A stretch of DNA of 64,000 bases from Paragyromitra xinjiangensis (Eukaryota > Ascomycota > Pezizomycetes > Pezizales > Discinaceae): positions 806,001 to 870,000 of the forward strand of contig JBCAMK010000008.1 in NCBI GenBank assembly GCA_038503065.1, in the 5' to 3' direction. The position numbers were made by a program, and so were the translations under genes. Shown piece after piece: positions 1-10,586 of the stretch; position 1 is the first letter of the stretch, and every line of letters starts with the position of its first letter. The notes beneath the pieces are model-generated. The model made no database searches. It was not told the origin of the DNA and saw nothing but the letters and a program-made list of their open reading frames with translations.

Positions 1-852
1 GAAGCCACCGCCCAACAACATAATTCCTGGATAGGCTCTCTCAACGATGCATGGCTACTGTACTCTGACGGCTCCCAGCGAGAAGATGAGCACACTTCCG
101 CAGCAGCACACATTATTCACATCAGACATGGCATTCCCACACAAACCTTTCAACATTCATGCGCCTTCGGCTTTCATGCTGAAAACGAAGATGCAGAAAT
201 CCACGCCATACAAAAAGCTCTCACCCTACTGTTACAAAACATCATCTTACCCGCAGACATTTACCTCTGCGTAGACAACCAAAATGCACTACGCGCCCTA
301 TTCGGAGGACCCACGCAAAACAAGGAACACTTATGGCACGCCCTCAACGCCTGCAAAACCCTCACTGATATTGGATGCACCATATGAGGCATCTGGACAC
401 CATCGCACACCAAAATTCCCGGTAATGAGGAAGCTGACCGCCTCGCCACACTAGCCCACAACAAATCTCCCTGCTCATGGCAACGCCTCACGCTAGGACA
501 TCTTTCACTCCTTCCACGCAAACATCTTCTTCAACAATGGTCAATGAAATCTATTTATCCCACCGCTCTGAAAATTTCAAAGCATCTAACACATTTATCA
601 CGCAAACACTGCTCTAAACTCATGCAAATACAAAACCATCTACACCACATTGATCCCACCACGTTCACCGATCCTAAACATTGCAAATGTGGGGAACTCG
701 ATTCATCTCATCATCGCATCATGCTTTGCAAATTACGAACAGCCGAGCGTCAGGAATTTTTCAAAGATTCCAACATAGATTGGAATCTTTTCTTTTCATC
801 TCGGTTAAATTTGTCAGAATTTTTTTCTTTTATCGGAAAACTTGAATTATAA
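1..852 (+). pseudogene. LINE-C ORF2 C-terminus: RNase H and zinc-knuckle tail, one nonsense codon
   Basis: Read in frame 1, the translation shows an RNase H domain: YSDGS (first Asp) around residue 22, the ENEDAEIHAIQ block (Glu), the CVDNQNA block (Asp), then WTPSHTKIPGNEEADRLA (last Asp). A C-terminal CxCGxxxSxxHxxxxC zinc motif follows. This order is normal for the end of Tad/I-type LINE ORF2. A TGA at 385-387 stands just before the WTPSH block, so the copy is dead. The reading frame otherwise runs to the TAA at 850-852. The endonuclease and reverse transcriptase parts lie left of the window. The protein is clearly related to LINE-B ORF2 at 42.8-46.5 kb but well diverged from it. Confidence 0.8.
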
Positions 853-1049
853 AAACAGCGCGTCATAGTAAGAAACTTGGTCGGGAATTTTCTTTGATTT
901 ATGTCTTCTTTATTCCTTTATGTTATTAAGTTTTGATTGGAAAGTTAGTACTTTTTTTTTTTTGGGGAGGAATTATGTAGTATGACGGGGGATGAGGCGA
1001 TATACTTTAGTATCAGGGCCGTAGAATAAAAACACTAAAACACTAAAAC
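1..1049 (+). mobile_element. LINE-C, 3' end of a Tad-like non-LTR retrotransposon
   Basis: This is the 3' end of a LINE cut by the left window edge. It holds the end of ORF2, a T-rich 3' UTR with a poly-T run near 950, and a tail of short repeats of the type AAAACACT up to about 1049. The UTR contains a GATGAGGCGATATACTTTAGTATCAGGGCCGTA-like end block (described here by its start GATGAGGCGAT) that resembles the end of LINE-B at 46.6 kb. ORF2 is nevertheless far from LINE-B in protein sequence, so I treat it as a third family. It lies inside an inverted LTR end at 1050-1079. Confidence 0.75.
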
Positions 1050-1079
1050 ACTAGAGGCAGTAACGGCATACCCGTTACA
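1050..1079 (-). repeat. Inverted LTR end of the gypsy-1 family
   Basis: These 30 bases are, in reverse complement, nearly identical to the first 29 bases of the gypsy-1 LTR that begins at 40753 (TGTAACGGGTACGCC...); I count one mismatch. An LTR of the same family therefore lies here in the opposite orientation. It ends at 1079 and is followed at once by gypsy-1 reverse transcriptase codons. CCAGG at 1080-1084 is the likely 5-bp target duplication, but its partner would lie left of the window. LINE-C is inserted about 30 bp from this LTR end. Confidence 0.6.
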
Positions 1080-1080
1080 C

Positions 1081-2450
1081 CAGGCTATGATTAATGAGGT
1101 GTTGCATGACCTATTGGATCTGGGCGTGATAGTATACTTAGATGATATACTTATCTACACAGAGACAATTGGGGAGCATCAACGCCTCGTTCAGAAGGTG
1201 CTGCAGAGGCTTCGAGAGGCAAGTCTGCATGCACACATAGACAAGACCTTCTTCCACTTGAAGGAGGTTGAGTACTTGGGATACCAGATCTCCGAGCGTG
1301 GCATCTCTATGTCAAAAGAGAAGGTCAACGCCGTGAAGGACTGGCCAGTCCCTAGGAACGTGAAGGATGTGCAAGCCTTCCTAGGCTTTGCCAACTTCTA
1401 CCGCAGGTTCATCGCCGGGTTTAGCAAGGTGTACAAACCATTGACTGACCTGCTGAGAAAAGAAGGGAAGTGGCACTGGACCGCTGCCTGTGACAGGGCT
1501 TTCGAGGAACTCAAGCAGCTGTTCACCAGCGAGCCTATCTTGGTCCACTTCCACCCACAAAGACGCAGAGTTGTAGAGACTGATGCTTCTGACTTTGCGA
1601 AGGGAGCTGTGATGTCCCAGTATGGCGAGGATGGCAAGCTGCATCCTGTTGCTTTCTATAGCAAGAAGCACTCGCCAGCTGAGATCAACTATGACATCCA
1701 TGACAAGGAAATGGGTGCCATAGTAGCTGCGTTCCGGGAATGGGAGCACCTTCTTAAGTCCGTTAAGGGAGAGGTTGTGGTCTTCACCGATCATAAGAAC
1801 CTAGAGTACTTCAACAGTAGCAAGGTTTTGACCTGCCGGCAGGCCAGATGGGCTGAGGACCTGGCGGGGTTTGATTTCAAGGTCATCTACAGACCCGGTG
1901 AACGGAATGGCAAGCCTGATGTCCTATCTAGACGTTGGGATCACCGTCTGGGAAAGGGAGGTGAACCTGCTGCCCAACAGCCGCAGTTGTTTTTCCGTCC
2001 TGGACAGCTTGTCATGAACTCAGCCAGACTCAGTGCTGTGAGAGTTCACCAGCTGCAATCGCCGTTCCTGCAGAAGCTGAGAGATGCGTCGTTAGGAGAT
2101 GAGCAGTGGCAAGGGATCCGTAAGGCTTTGGAGGAGAAGAAGACTGGACTCGACCAGGCGTTGTCCCTTTCCGAGGGACTGGTGTTCTTCAAGAACCGCT
2201 GGTATGTCCCGGAAGGCAGAGACCTCCGGCAAGAGATCTTCTCTGAGAACCATGATAGCAGGATCGCCGGGCACTTTGGGCAGTACAAGACCGCTGAAAG
2301 GATCAAGGCGAACTTCTACTGGCCCAACATGGACAAGGACATAGAGGAATACGTCCGCAGCTGTGATAGCTGTCAGAGGAATAAGACAGCTCGCCACAAG
2401 AAGTATGGAGAGCTGCTTCCCTTGGAGATTCCCTATCGCCCTTGGGCCTC
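1081..2450 (+). pseudogene. gypsy-1 pol, part 1: RT (from YLDD), RNase H, integrase zinc domain
   Basis: The frame starts inside the reverse transcriptase, just before the VYLDDILIY catalytic block. It continues through the RT thumb and the Ty3-type RNase H (ETDASDFA, HDKEMGAI, TDHKNLEY, GKPDVLSRR). It then enters the integrase with its HHCC zinc-binding region (H...H near GHFGQYKT, then CDSCQR). The frame stops being gypsy at P-W-A-S (2442-2450), where the LINE-A array is inserted. Beyond that point the open frame runs only a short way into LINE 5' UTR. The stretch has no nonsense codon. It is a fragment of a retroelement polyprotein, not a host gene. Confidence 0.9.
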
Positions 2451-2762
2451 ATCCTGCACGCGAAAAAGATCCCTGCAAAACTCCAAAAGCTACGTTGCAA
2501 CGGCGTTACACACTGCAAAAAGTCTCTAAATCTTCGGCTTCATTTCTCACCACTTCCCCGCTCTCGAAACCTTTCATCGGGCGCATCGCCCCAACTCATC
2601 CTGGATCCGCCCCAAACTCCTCCCAGGAGATCCCGCACACCCTCCCCATCCCCTGTGAAGCTGGTGACCTTTGGCACCAACTTCACCCTCCCCCTCATCG
2701 GCAAGAAGCGCACCCTCTCCAACCCCTCACCAGCCCCCGCCCGCTCAGGATCACCAACTAAA

Positions 2763-4178
2763 ATGGCGACCCCTGGACCTTCCACCGGACAATCTCTCTT
2801 CGTTTCAGCAGCTCCTGCTGGACCCTCCACTGATTCCCAGTACATCGACGAAGCTCTCATGCAAGAACTTCCCGACGATTCTACTCCCAACTGGCTCAAA
2901 GACTTCAGCAAACATGAAGACTACATGCTAGATGTGGACCATGAAGATTCCACCGAACAATACCTCGCCTGGCTCTCCAAATCCAGCTTTGCTCGACTCC
3001 ACTCCCAAGTGGAGGAAAATAACACCCACCTCCTCGCCAAAGTAGCCATGCAGGAGAATGATATCCTCAGGCTCACGGATCAGACCAAGATCCTTCAAGA
3101 AATGGTTGGAAAACTTTCAACTACCCTTAACAACATGGCCAGATCCCTACAAACCATCGACAAGAACACCAGCCAACCCTCTCGCACCCCGGCACCAGCC
3201 AGCAACCAGCAGCAAAAACCGCCTGCACAAAAACCGCAAACTCCTCTCCTAAATGACGGAAAACCAATGACCTACGCACAAGCTGCGAATGCTCCTGGTG
3301 CTCCCTTCACCAAGGTCAACAAAGGCAACAAGAAAAAGAAGCCACTTCCTCCCAAGCTTTTCCAACCGCAGTTTACCACCATAAACCGCCAAATCATCCT
3401 AGAAACCTCTGCCGACGTCCCAGCTTCCATTGACAATTCCTCCCTCCTGGCCGCTATCAATAAGGAACTTGCCCCCCGCAACACTTCCATCCTCATGTGC
3501 ACCAAAACCGCCAGACACAACTTCGTTCTGACCACTCGCCCCGACGAATCCGCCGAACAAATCTGCCAAGCATACCAAAAGGAAATAGAAACGGCGTGCA
3601 CCCTACTCAAGATCCCTCTTGGCGAAGCCAGACCTAACTCCAAATGGTCCAAATTCATTGTCCATGGCATCCCCACCAAAGCAACGATGGCAGAAGTTAC
3701 AGAACAAATGTCCATTTCAGTACCCACTTTTACCCTCGCCCAAACCCCCAGATGGCTCACCACCCCAGAGGCAAGAGCCAGCAAAACTCACTCAGCAATT
3801 GTCATCTCCCTGCCGCAAAAATTCACTATGGAAACACTCGGCCTCTCCCAAATCCCCCTCTTCAATTCCTTCTGCCGTGTACAAGAATACATCGCAGTTT
3901 CCCCCACCACGCAATGCAGAAGATGCCAAGAATACGGCCATCACCAACAAACATGCAAAAAGGATTTCAAATGTGCAGTATGCGCGGAAACCCATGAAAC
4001 TTCCAAACACCCTTGCACCACCGCTGGATGCCCCGCAGGCACTAAGTGTACACACCCCCCAATCCGCTGCGCCAACTGCAACCAAGGGCACAAAGCCTAT
4101 GAACGAAAAGTTTGCATTGCCTACACCAAGCTCACTGAGAGCCTCAAATCCTCCCGAATCAACACCAACCCTGCTTAA
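2763..4178 (+). CDS. LINE-A F1 ORF1, gag-like nucleic-acid-binding protein
   Basis: This is the first protein of a Tad-like LINE, 471 aa from the ATG at 2763. The frame is open about 107 codons further upstream without an ATG, so the true start is not certain. The N-terminal part is rich in Pro, Ser and Thr, and a helical stretch follows near residues 60-140. A central RRM-like region comes next, and the C-terminus has three CCHC-type knuckles: CRRCQEYGHHQQTC, a Cys-rich middle block, and CANCNQGHKAYERKVC. ORF1 proteins of this group coat the LINE RNA and act as chaperones; that role is inferred from the family. The stop TAA overlaps the ORF2 start as TAATG, which suggests termination-reinitiation. 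Confidence 0.85.
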   Translation: MATPGPSTGQSLFVSAAPAGPSTDSQYIDEALMQELPDDSTPNWLKDFSKHEDYMLDVDHEDSTEQYLAWLSKSSFARLHSQVEENNTHLLAKVAMQENDILRLTDQTKILQEMVGKLSTTLNNMARSLQTIDKNTSQPSRTPAPASNQQQKPPAQKPQTPLLNDGKPMTYAQAANAPGAPFTKVNKGNKKKKPLPPKLFQPQFTTINRQIILETSADVPASIDNSSLLAAINKELAPRNTSILMCTKTARHNFVLTTRPDESAEQICQAYQKEIETACTLLKIPLGEARPNSKWSKFIVHGIPTKATMAEVTEQMSISVPTFTLAQTPRWLTTPEARASKTHSAIVISLPQKFTMETLGLSQIPLFNSFCRVQEYIAVSPTTQCRRCQEYGHHQQTCKKDFKCAVCAETHETSKHPCTTAGCPAGTKCTHPPIRCANCNQGHKAYERKVCIAYTKLTESLKSSRINTNPA

Positions 4179-7100
4179 TGCAGCCACACCCGACATTACC
4201 AGGCATAGCCATGGTGCAGCAACTGAACTGCGCCAAAGGACAGGCCTCCACCCTTTCAGTAATCCGCGACATAGATTCATCAAACAACATCCTCATTGAA
4301 ATGCTACAAGAACCCTGGCTGGATCATAATGGACTACCACCAGCAGCAAATAATTTCGACGCATACTTTCCTTGTGTTTTTCCTAAAGTTGTTACTTATA
4401 TACGAAAGAACTTAAATATCAAAACAATCGTCACACTAAAACCCAATCCACACATGATTGCGGTCACACTCCAAACTGCACACATCAAATTAGAAGTATG
4501 CAACCTATACCTCCAACCTCGAGCCAACGATAACCACCACCTACCACTATTATCACACCCCTTCCACACCAACGCCATACTAGCAGGTGATTTCAACCTA
4601 CACCACCCATGGTGGTATGGAGCAGAAGCCGAGACATCTCATCGATACTTCTCCAGACACCTACACCTCACTGAAACAATGACGGAATGGCTGGAAAACA
4701 ACAACTTCAGACTCCTCAACAAACCGGGCATCTTCACTCACTTCCCAAGAAACGGAAGCTCCCCCTCCATAATTGATCTCACATTCGCGAGGGGCCTCAC
4801 CGACACACAAGGACCATGGTCAGCTCCCCCCTCAGATGGACACAATTCAGATCACACCACAACAAAAACAATCCTATACCTTCACCCCCCTTCCTACATT
4901 CCCCAACTCCTATATTCAAAAACCAATTGGCCCGCCTTCCACAAAATCATCCAGGAAGGAGCGATTCCCCTTGATTACAGAAACACACAAACAACGGAGA
5001 ACACCCTCAACCACATCGAAAATCTAATCAACAGGGCCATCCAGAACACGGTTCCCCTTTCCAATCCAAAAATTGGAGCCAAAAGCTGGTGGACACCTCA
5101 GTTATCCACCCTCAAACGAAAACTAGCCTGGCTAGAGAAACAACGACGCAAACCCAACTCTCCTCCCAACATCCGACAACAAGCCAACCAAGTGAGACAA
5201 ACGTGGAAAGCCAAAATCACCATAGCCAAATGGAATCACTGGCACCTCACCCTCAAAGGCTTAAACCCAGGCGCAGCATGGAACTTACTGAACAAATCCT
5301 CCGCCCGAAACAAATCCACAATCCCATCCATACAAGGCAATTCAACCAACGAAGAAATAGGCACATCGTTTCGCCAAACTTTCTTCCCGCCTCAAAATGA
5401 ACCTCCTCCCCTTCCAAATAGCTTTCTTCCCCCCCCTCTCATGGACACCAGCCACTTCATACACATCATCACCCCTCATGAAATAGAAAACCTGCTCCAA
5501 CATTCAAACATGCGCACAGCAGTGGGCGCAGACGGCTTCAACTACCTGACACTTAGAGAAACACACAGAGCCCGCCCAGCCCTCCTATCCACCCTCTTCA
5601 ACAACCTCCTCCAATTAGGACACATGCCTGACAGATGGAAAATCACACATTGTGTCCCCATCCCCAAATCAAACAAAGCGGATTATTCGGACCCCAAGAG
5701 CTATCGCCCAGTGTCCCTACTATCATGCCTAGGCAAACTCCTGGAAAAAATAATAGCAAAAAGACTGGAACAATACGCCACCCTCAACGGAGCTATCCGT
5801 TCTCATCACACAGGTGCCAGAAGGGGTGTGTCTGCAATAGATTCGCTACACCTAATACTTACCCCAGCGCAAAAGCAGCTCCTCATACCAATCACCAACA
5901 ACGATCGGAAGACACAGCGCTTACCACTCCGACCCACTCTCCTGGCCACAGACATAGATGGTGCATTTAACTGCGTTTCACACCCCCACCTAACGCAAAT
6001 TCTACAACACTTTCAATTTCCAAACTGGTGCATCAAATGGATGTCCAGCTTCACAACCAACCGCACCCTCGCCTTCAGGATAAATGGGAACCTGGAAACA
6101 CCACTTCCGCTCAAAATTGGTCTCCCACAAGGATCACCACTGTCATCAATAGCCTTTGTCATTTATGCAGCGGCTCTCGATTGCTCCTATACCTCCCCAA
6201 ACGAATCCTCCACTATCTACATTGACGATGACACAGCCCTCCAGCTAGCAAAAACTCCGCTCTTCGCCACCAAGAGACTCACGGAAAGACATGAGAACAA
6301 GACACAAAGAGCCGCCTTCCTTAACATAACCTTTTCGGAACCCAAAACCGAACTGCTCCATCTAATCCCTTCCAGCAGCAGCCTCACGATCAAGCAAGGC
6401 ATCCATCTCTTCAATAAAACTATTAATCCATCTCCACAAATCAAGATCCTAGGAATTATCTTGGACCAACGATTAAATTTCCATACACACTGCCAAAAAG
6501 CAGCCTCCAGACTTCGAACATCAATATTTTTAGTCAACAACCTTGTCAAGAGCAAGGGCCCAACACCACACCTCCTACACCAACTAGCCCTCACCATCAT
6601 CCTCCCAGCAGCCCTTTTCGGCTCTGAGGTATGGTGGACTGGCACCTCAGACATCCTCAATCGCCTCGCCCCCACCTACCACAGAGTAGCCCGACTCATA
6701 ACTGGCCTCCCCAAATTTACCCCCATCAATAAACTCCTACCAGAAGCAGGCCTACCCCCCCTCAACTTATTATTGGATATGCGCACACAGTTATATGCGA
6801 TACGCATATTACGCAACCCCAATAACCCCATCCATCACACCCTACAACAGCACATACACCATAACAGCTTCATAGGTACAGGACTACAAAGAGTGGGCAG
6901 CGTCCTCTCCAAACTCCTCCGCGGTCCCCCACTTGAAACTCTATCCCTACCCACACACCCATTCCTCCCACAGAATAACGTCCACATAGCTGGCACCAAA
7001 CAATCAGCAACACTTTCACACACAGACTGGATAAATTCCCTCAACGACGCCTGGGTAGTCTATTCAGATGGCTCCAAATCCGAAACTGGCATCACCGCAG

Positions 7101-7906
7101 CAGGCTGGAATATCCGCCACATTTTCGCCGGAACCACCCTCCAATCATACACAGGCAATTGCAACCTGGGACACCACTGCGAAAACGAAGACGCTGAATT
7201 GCACGGAATTCAGGAAGCCACTTCATACCTTATCAAAAATCTACCAATAGACAACGCTGACATTTACCTGTGCATCGACAATCAAAACGCGATCAAGGCA
7301 TTAACCGGAGGACCTACATCCAACAGACAATTCCTAAATGACGCCCTAGCACATATCCACACCTTACACAATCTCAATTGCTCGGTAACTGCACGCTGGA
7401 CCCCATCTCATATGGGCATAGAAGGCAACGAGGCAGCAGATCGTATGGCCAAAGAGGGCCTAATATAACGTCCATGCAAACATACGTGCACAACCTTGGG
7501 TTGGCTCTGCCTTCAACCCAAAATACAGCTCTTAACACAATGGCAACAAGAAACACCCATTTCAGTTTCCTTAAAACCCCCCACGGTCATCAGATTCCTC
7601 CGACGATCCCAAGCACGAGCCATCTCTCTGCTACGCACAAATCAAACCAAAGCGGATCCAAATCCACTAATCCCTCCATCGACATGTGCATGTGGTGAAA
7701 TATCGTCATCAGTTCACTTAGCCCTACACTGCCCACTACACACCACCTCACGCCCTCAATGGGGAAATGACTGGCACACTGCGATATTGAACAATACCAA
7801 CGCAACCGACCTACTCCATTTTATCCGAATGAATAATCTGGTCCAATTATCCTCGAATTCATATTTAGACGCAATTTCTAATTGCAATTTGCTTGATCAA
7901 GAATGA
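4178..7906 (+). pseudogene. LINE-A F1 ORF2 (endonuclease, RT, RNase H), one nonsense codon
   Basis: The frame would encode 1242 aa, the same as intact F2. The endonuclease carries MLQEPW, AGDFNLHH and NSDH. The reverse transcriptase carries GADGFNYL, SYRPVSLLS, TDIDGAFN, GLPQGSPLS and YIDDD. RNase H carries YSDGS, DAELHGI, CIDNQ and WTPSHMG...EAADR. A CACGE...H...C zinc motif closes the protein. A TAA at 7466-7468, right after RNase H (F2 has Lys here), cuts off the last 146 residues including the zinc motif. The codon before it also differs by C to T (Thr to Ile). The copy may make a truncated protein, but I call it broken. Confidence 0.85.
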
Positions 7907-8187
7907 AAACTGGTAAACCGGGCGGAGGAAGCTTTTCTTTTGTTTCCGGTTATTGGATATTTCATTTAAATATGTTATAGTTATGATGTTTGTTTGTTGT
8001 TTGTTTTCTTTGGTTCGAAATGTTATTTTGTTATGGGTTTTCTTTTATTTTGTTGGTTGTGTATTACGGGGAAGAGAGAGTGGCGGTGGATGAGGTCATG
8101 TATTCTTATACGCGTACCATTCGGGTAGCTAGTTAGGTTAGCGACCGTCTAAAATTAAATGAAATTGGAAATTGGAAATTGGGCCTC

Positions 8188-10265
8188 ATCCTGCACGCGA
8201 AAAAGATCCCTGCAAAACTCCAAAAGCTACGTTGCAACGGCGTTACACACAGCAAAAAGTCTTTAACTCTTCGGCTTCATTTCTCACAACCTTTACCCCG
8301 CTCTCAGTTTTCACGGTCGCAACCCGTGGAAATCACACTGGATCCTCCACAAACACCTCCTAGACGTTCAGCTTCACCCTCCCCATCACCTGTCAAGTTG
8401 GTGGACGTGCGCCTGCCACCCATCTTCACCAAAGGGAACGGCCGCAAGAAAGGCCCCATCCCCAGGAAGCGCCAGCTCTCCGACCCTTCACCCCAACCAG
8501 CCAGAACCCCATCTCCCTCAAAAGAGATGGCTCTCTTTGGCTCCACTGCATTGTCTGCCTTCGCAGAAGATCTCGACATGGGGGAATCTTCCTCCTCAGC
8601 CCTCCCACCCCAGCAAACCAGCGCCCCCCCCTCCCACCTCCCTTTCTCCCCTGAACAAGACTACGCTCCGGAAGTCCCAGCAGAAGAGGATGGCAAAGAC
8701 GTCCAGCAATACATGCTCTGGACCATCCAGAACAGCTTCGCAGCCTTAATGGAGCAAATGCAACTCAACCAGCAAGCACTCATCAACAGACTGGAGCACC
8801 AGGCATCCGACATTCTCACCCTCACCTCCCGCATCAACGAGCTCTCTAGAGCCAACAATGCCCTCTCCTCCCTGGTTAGAGACATCTCTACCAAACCCAA
8901 CACCCCTCTCGTCCCACACCCAGCTCCTGTTTCCCCACAGGCTCCTGGTCCAAAAGCCACCACATATGCGCAAGCCGCTGCTGCTCCCGCCATCACTACC
9001 ACGAACAAGACCAAGAAGCCTAAGGTCACCCCCCTCTACAACCCCGAGTACACAAAGATCAATCGCGAGATCATTGTGGAAACCTCAACCTCCTCCCACG
9101 AAATCACTAGTGATGCCCTTTTGAAGGCCATCAACATCACTCTCTCCCCTCGCAATTCTTCCATCCTTATGTGCACCAGAACAGAAAGATACAATTTTGT
9201 TCTCCTCACCCGACTCACAGAATCTGGCGAACAAGTCTGCTCTCTTTATCAGAGAGAGATTGAAGAAGCCTGCAACCTCCTCCACCTACCCATCTCCGAT
9301 GTGCGACCCAACTCCAGATGGTCTAAGTTCATCATCCACGGCGTTCCCACTACCACCACCATGAAAGAGGCACAGGAGGCCATTGCCACTGCCGCACCTT
9401 CCCTCACTCTTGCCCAAATCCCACGCTGGCTCACAACTGAAGCCCAGAGAGCCGGGAAAGCAGCCTCAGCCATTGTTATCGCCCTTCCCAAAAAATATAC
9501 CATGGCAACCCTTGGATTAACTTATATCCCCATGTTCAACAAATCCTGCCGCGTCCAGGAATACTTTTCAATTTCTCCCACCACACAATGTCGGAAATGT
9601 CAGCAATATGGTCACCACCAGCAGACTTGCCACAACACCATTGCCTGTGCCATCTGCGCTGAGCCCCATCCAACGGCCCAACACCCATGCAGTACCAAAG
9701 GATGCCAAAAAGGAGCCAAGTGCACCCATCCCCCTATCAGATGTGTCAACTGCAAACAGGGACACCGCGCCTTTGAGCGTTCCTCCTGCACTCACTTTGC
9801 CAAACTCAATCTGGCAAAACGCACCCCTCATCCGGCAAACGCCTGATCTGCTTATTTTGCCCACCTCTCATACCAACAACAACGATTTCCTGCCTGTAAA
9901 AAGGATGTGCGGTTGGTAAGAGACCATACTTACTGATTTCTTGTTGCATTGTTTTTATATTTTCATTTGGCAAGTTTCGTTTACCTTGATCAAGTTTTCT
10001 TTTTAGCCTACCTGTTGTCTTATTTTCTTACTCGCTAAGCTTGAACTTCCCCTTGTGGTGTTCTTGTACGTTTTCTTTTGTGCTTCCTAGTGGCCTGTCC
10101 TGTAACGGAACGTGCGGTTGGTCTCGTACCATAGAGACTGTAACTTTGGAGTGTAGGGGTTGTGAGGTTGGCGGTGGATGAGGCAATGTATTCTTATACG
10201 CGTGCCATTCAGTAGCTAGTTAGGTTAGCGACTGTCTAAAATAAATTGAAATTGGAAATTGGAAA
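8188..10265 (+). mobile_element. LINE-A short unit S1 (ORF1-only half-LINE)
   Basis: The unit is 2.08 kb, flanked by TTGGGCCTC on both sides like the full units. Its first hundred or so bases and its last hundred or so bases match the full LINE-A, including the GTGGATGAGG...CGCGT block and the GGAAATT tail. The middle encodes only a diverged ORF1. After the ORF1 stop at 9846 come about 420 bp of 3' UTR with repeats of TGCGGTTGG and GTAACGGAACG, and no trace of ORF2. It must therefore borrow endonuclease and RT, most simply from the F units. Confidence 0.85.
8527..9846 (+). CDS. S1 ORF1, diverged LINE-A gag-like protein, intact
   Basis: The protein is 439 aa from the ATG at 8527, and the frame is open 116 codons upstream without an ATG. 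It has the same plan as F ORF1: a Ser/Pro-rich N-terminus with acidic patches, a helical segment, a central RRM-like region with the shared SILMCTRTERYNFVLLTR and RPNSRWSKFIIHG blocks, and C-terminal knuckles starting CRKCQQYGHHQQTC and ending CVNCKQGHRAFERSSC. It is well diverged from F ORF1 but nearly identical to S2 ORF1. The intact frame in both short units suggests that the protein is needed in cis for their own movement. No ORF2 start overlaps its stop. Confidence 0.85.
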   Translation: MALFGSTALSAFAEDLDMGESSSSALPPQQTSAPPSHLPFSPEQDYAPEVPAEEDGKDVQQYMLWTIQNSFAALMEQMQLNQQALINRLEHQASDILTLTSRINELSRANNALSSLVRDISTKPNTPLVPHPAPVSPQAPGPKATTYAQAAAAPAITTTNKTKKPKVTPLYNPEYTKINREIIVETSTSSHEITSDALLKAINITLSPRNSSILMCTRTERYNFVLLTRLTESGEQVCSLYQREIEEACNLLHLPISDVRPNSRWSKFIIHGVPTTTTMKEAQEAIATAAPSLTLAQIPRWLTTEAQRAGKAASAIVIALPKKYTMATLGLTYIPMFNKSCRVQEYFSISPTTQCRKCQQYGHHQQTCHNTIACAICAEPHPTAQHPCSTKGCQKGAKCTHPPIRCVNCKQGHRAFERSSCTHFAKLNLAKRTPHPANA

Positions 10266-10586
10266 TTGGGCCTCATCCTGCACGCGAAAAAGATCCCTCC
10301 AAAACTCCAAAAGCTACATTGCAACGGCGTTACACACTGCAAAAAGTCTCTAAATCTTCGGCTTCATTTCTCACCACTTCCCCGCTCTCGCAAACTTTCA
10401 TCGGGCGCATTGCCCCAACTCATCCTGGATTCGCCCCAAACTCCTCCCAGGAGATCCCGCACACCCTCCCCATCACCCGTGAAGCTGGTAACCTTTGGCA
10501 CCAACTTCACTCTCCCCCTCATCGGCAAGAAGCGAACCCTCTCCAACCCCTCACCAGCCCCCGCCCGCTCAGGATCACCAACAAAA

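Larger units (their letters stand above)
2451..8178 (+). mobile_element. LINE-A unit F1 (Tad-like, full length, ORF2 nonsense)
   Basis: The unit is 5.73 kb long. It has a 5' UTR that may be partly translated, ORF1, ORF2 overlapping ORF1 by one base in TAATG, a 3' UTR of about 270 bp, and a tail of GGAAATT repeats. The 3' UTR ends with a conserved block (GTGGATGAGGTCATG ... CGCGTACCATTCGG) found in every full and short unit of the array. That block probably carries the signal recognised by the reverse transcriptase. The unit is bounded by TTGGGCCTC on both sides. Confidence 0.9.

Noticed and set aside
2442..2762. A non-ATG start at 2442 for LINE-A ORF1 (and the same place in other units).
   Set aside because: The first codons are TTG inside the target duplication, so they do not belong to the element. 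The frame is merely open. I used the first ATG and noted the doubt.
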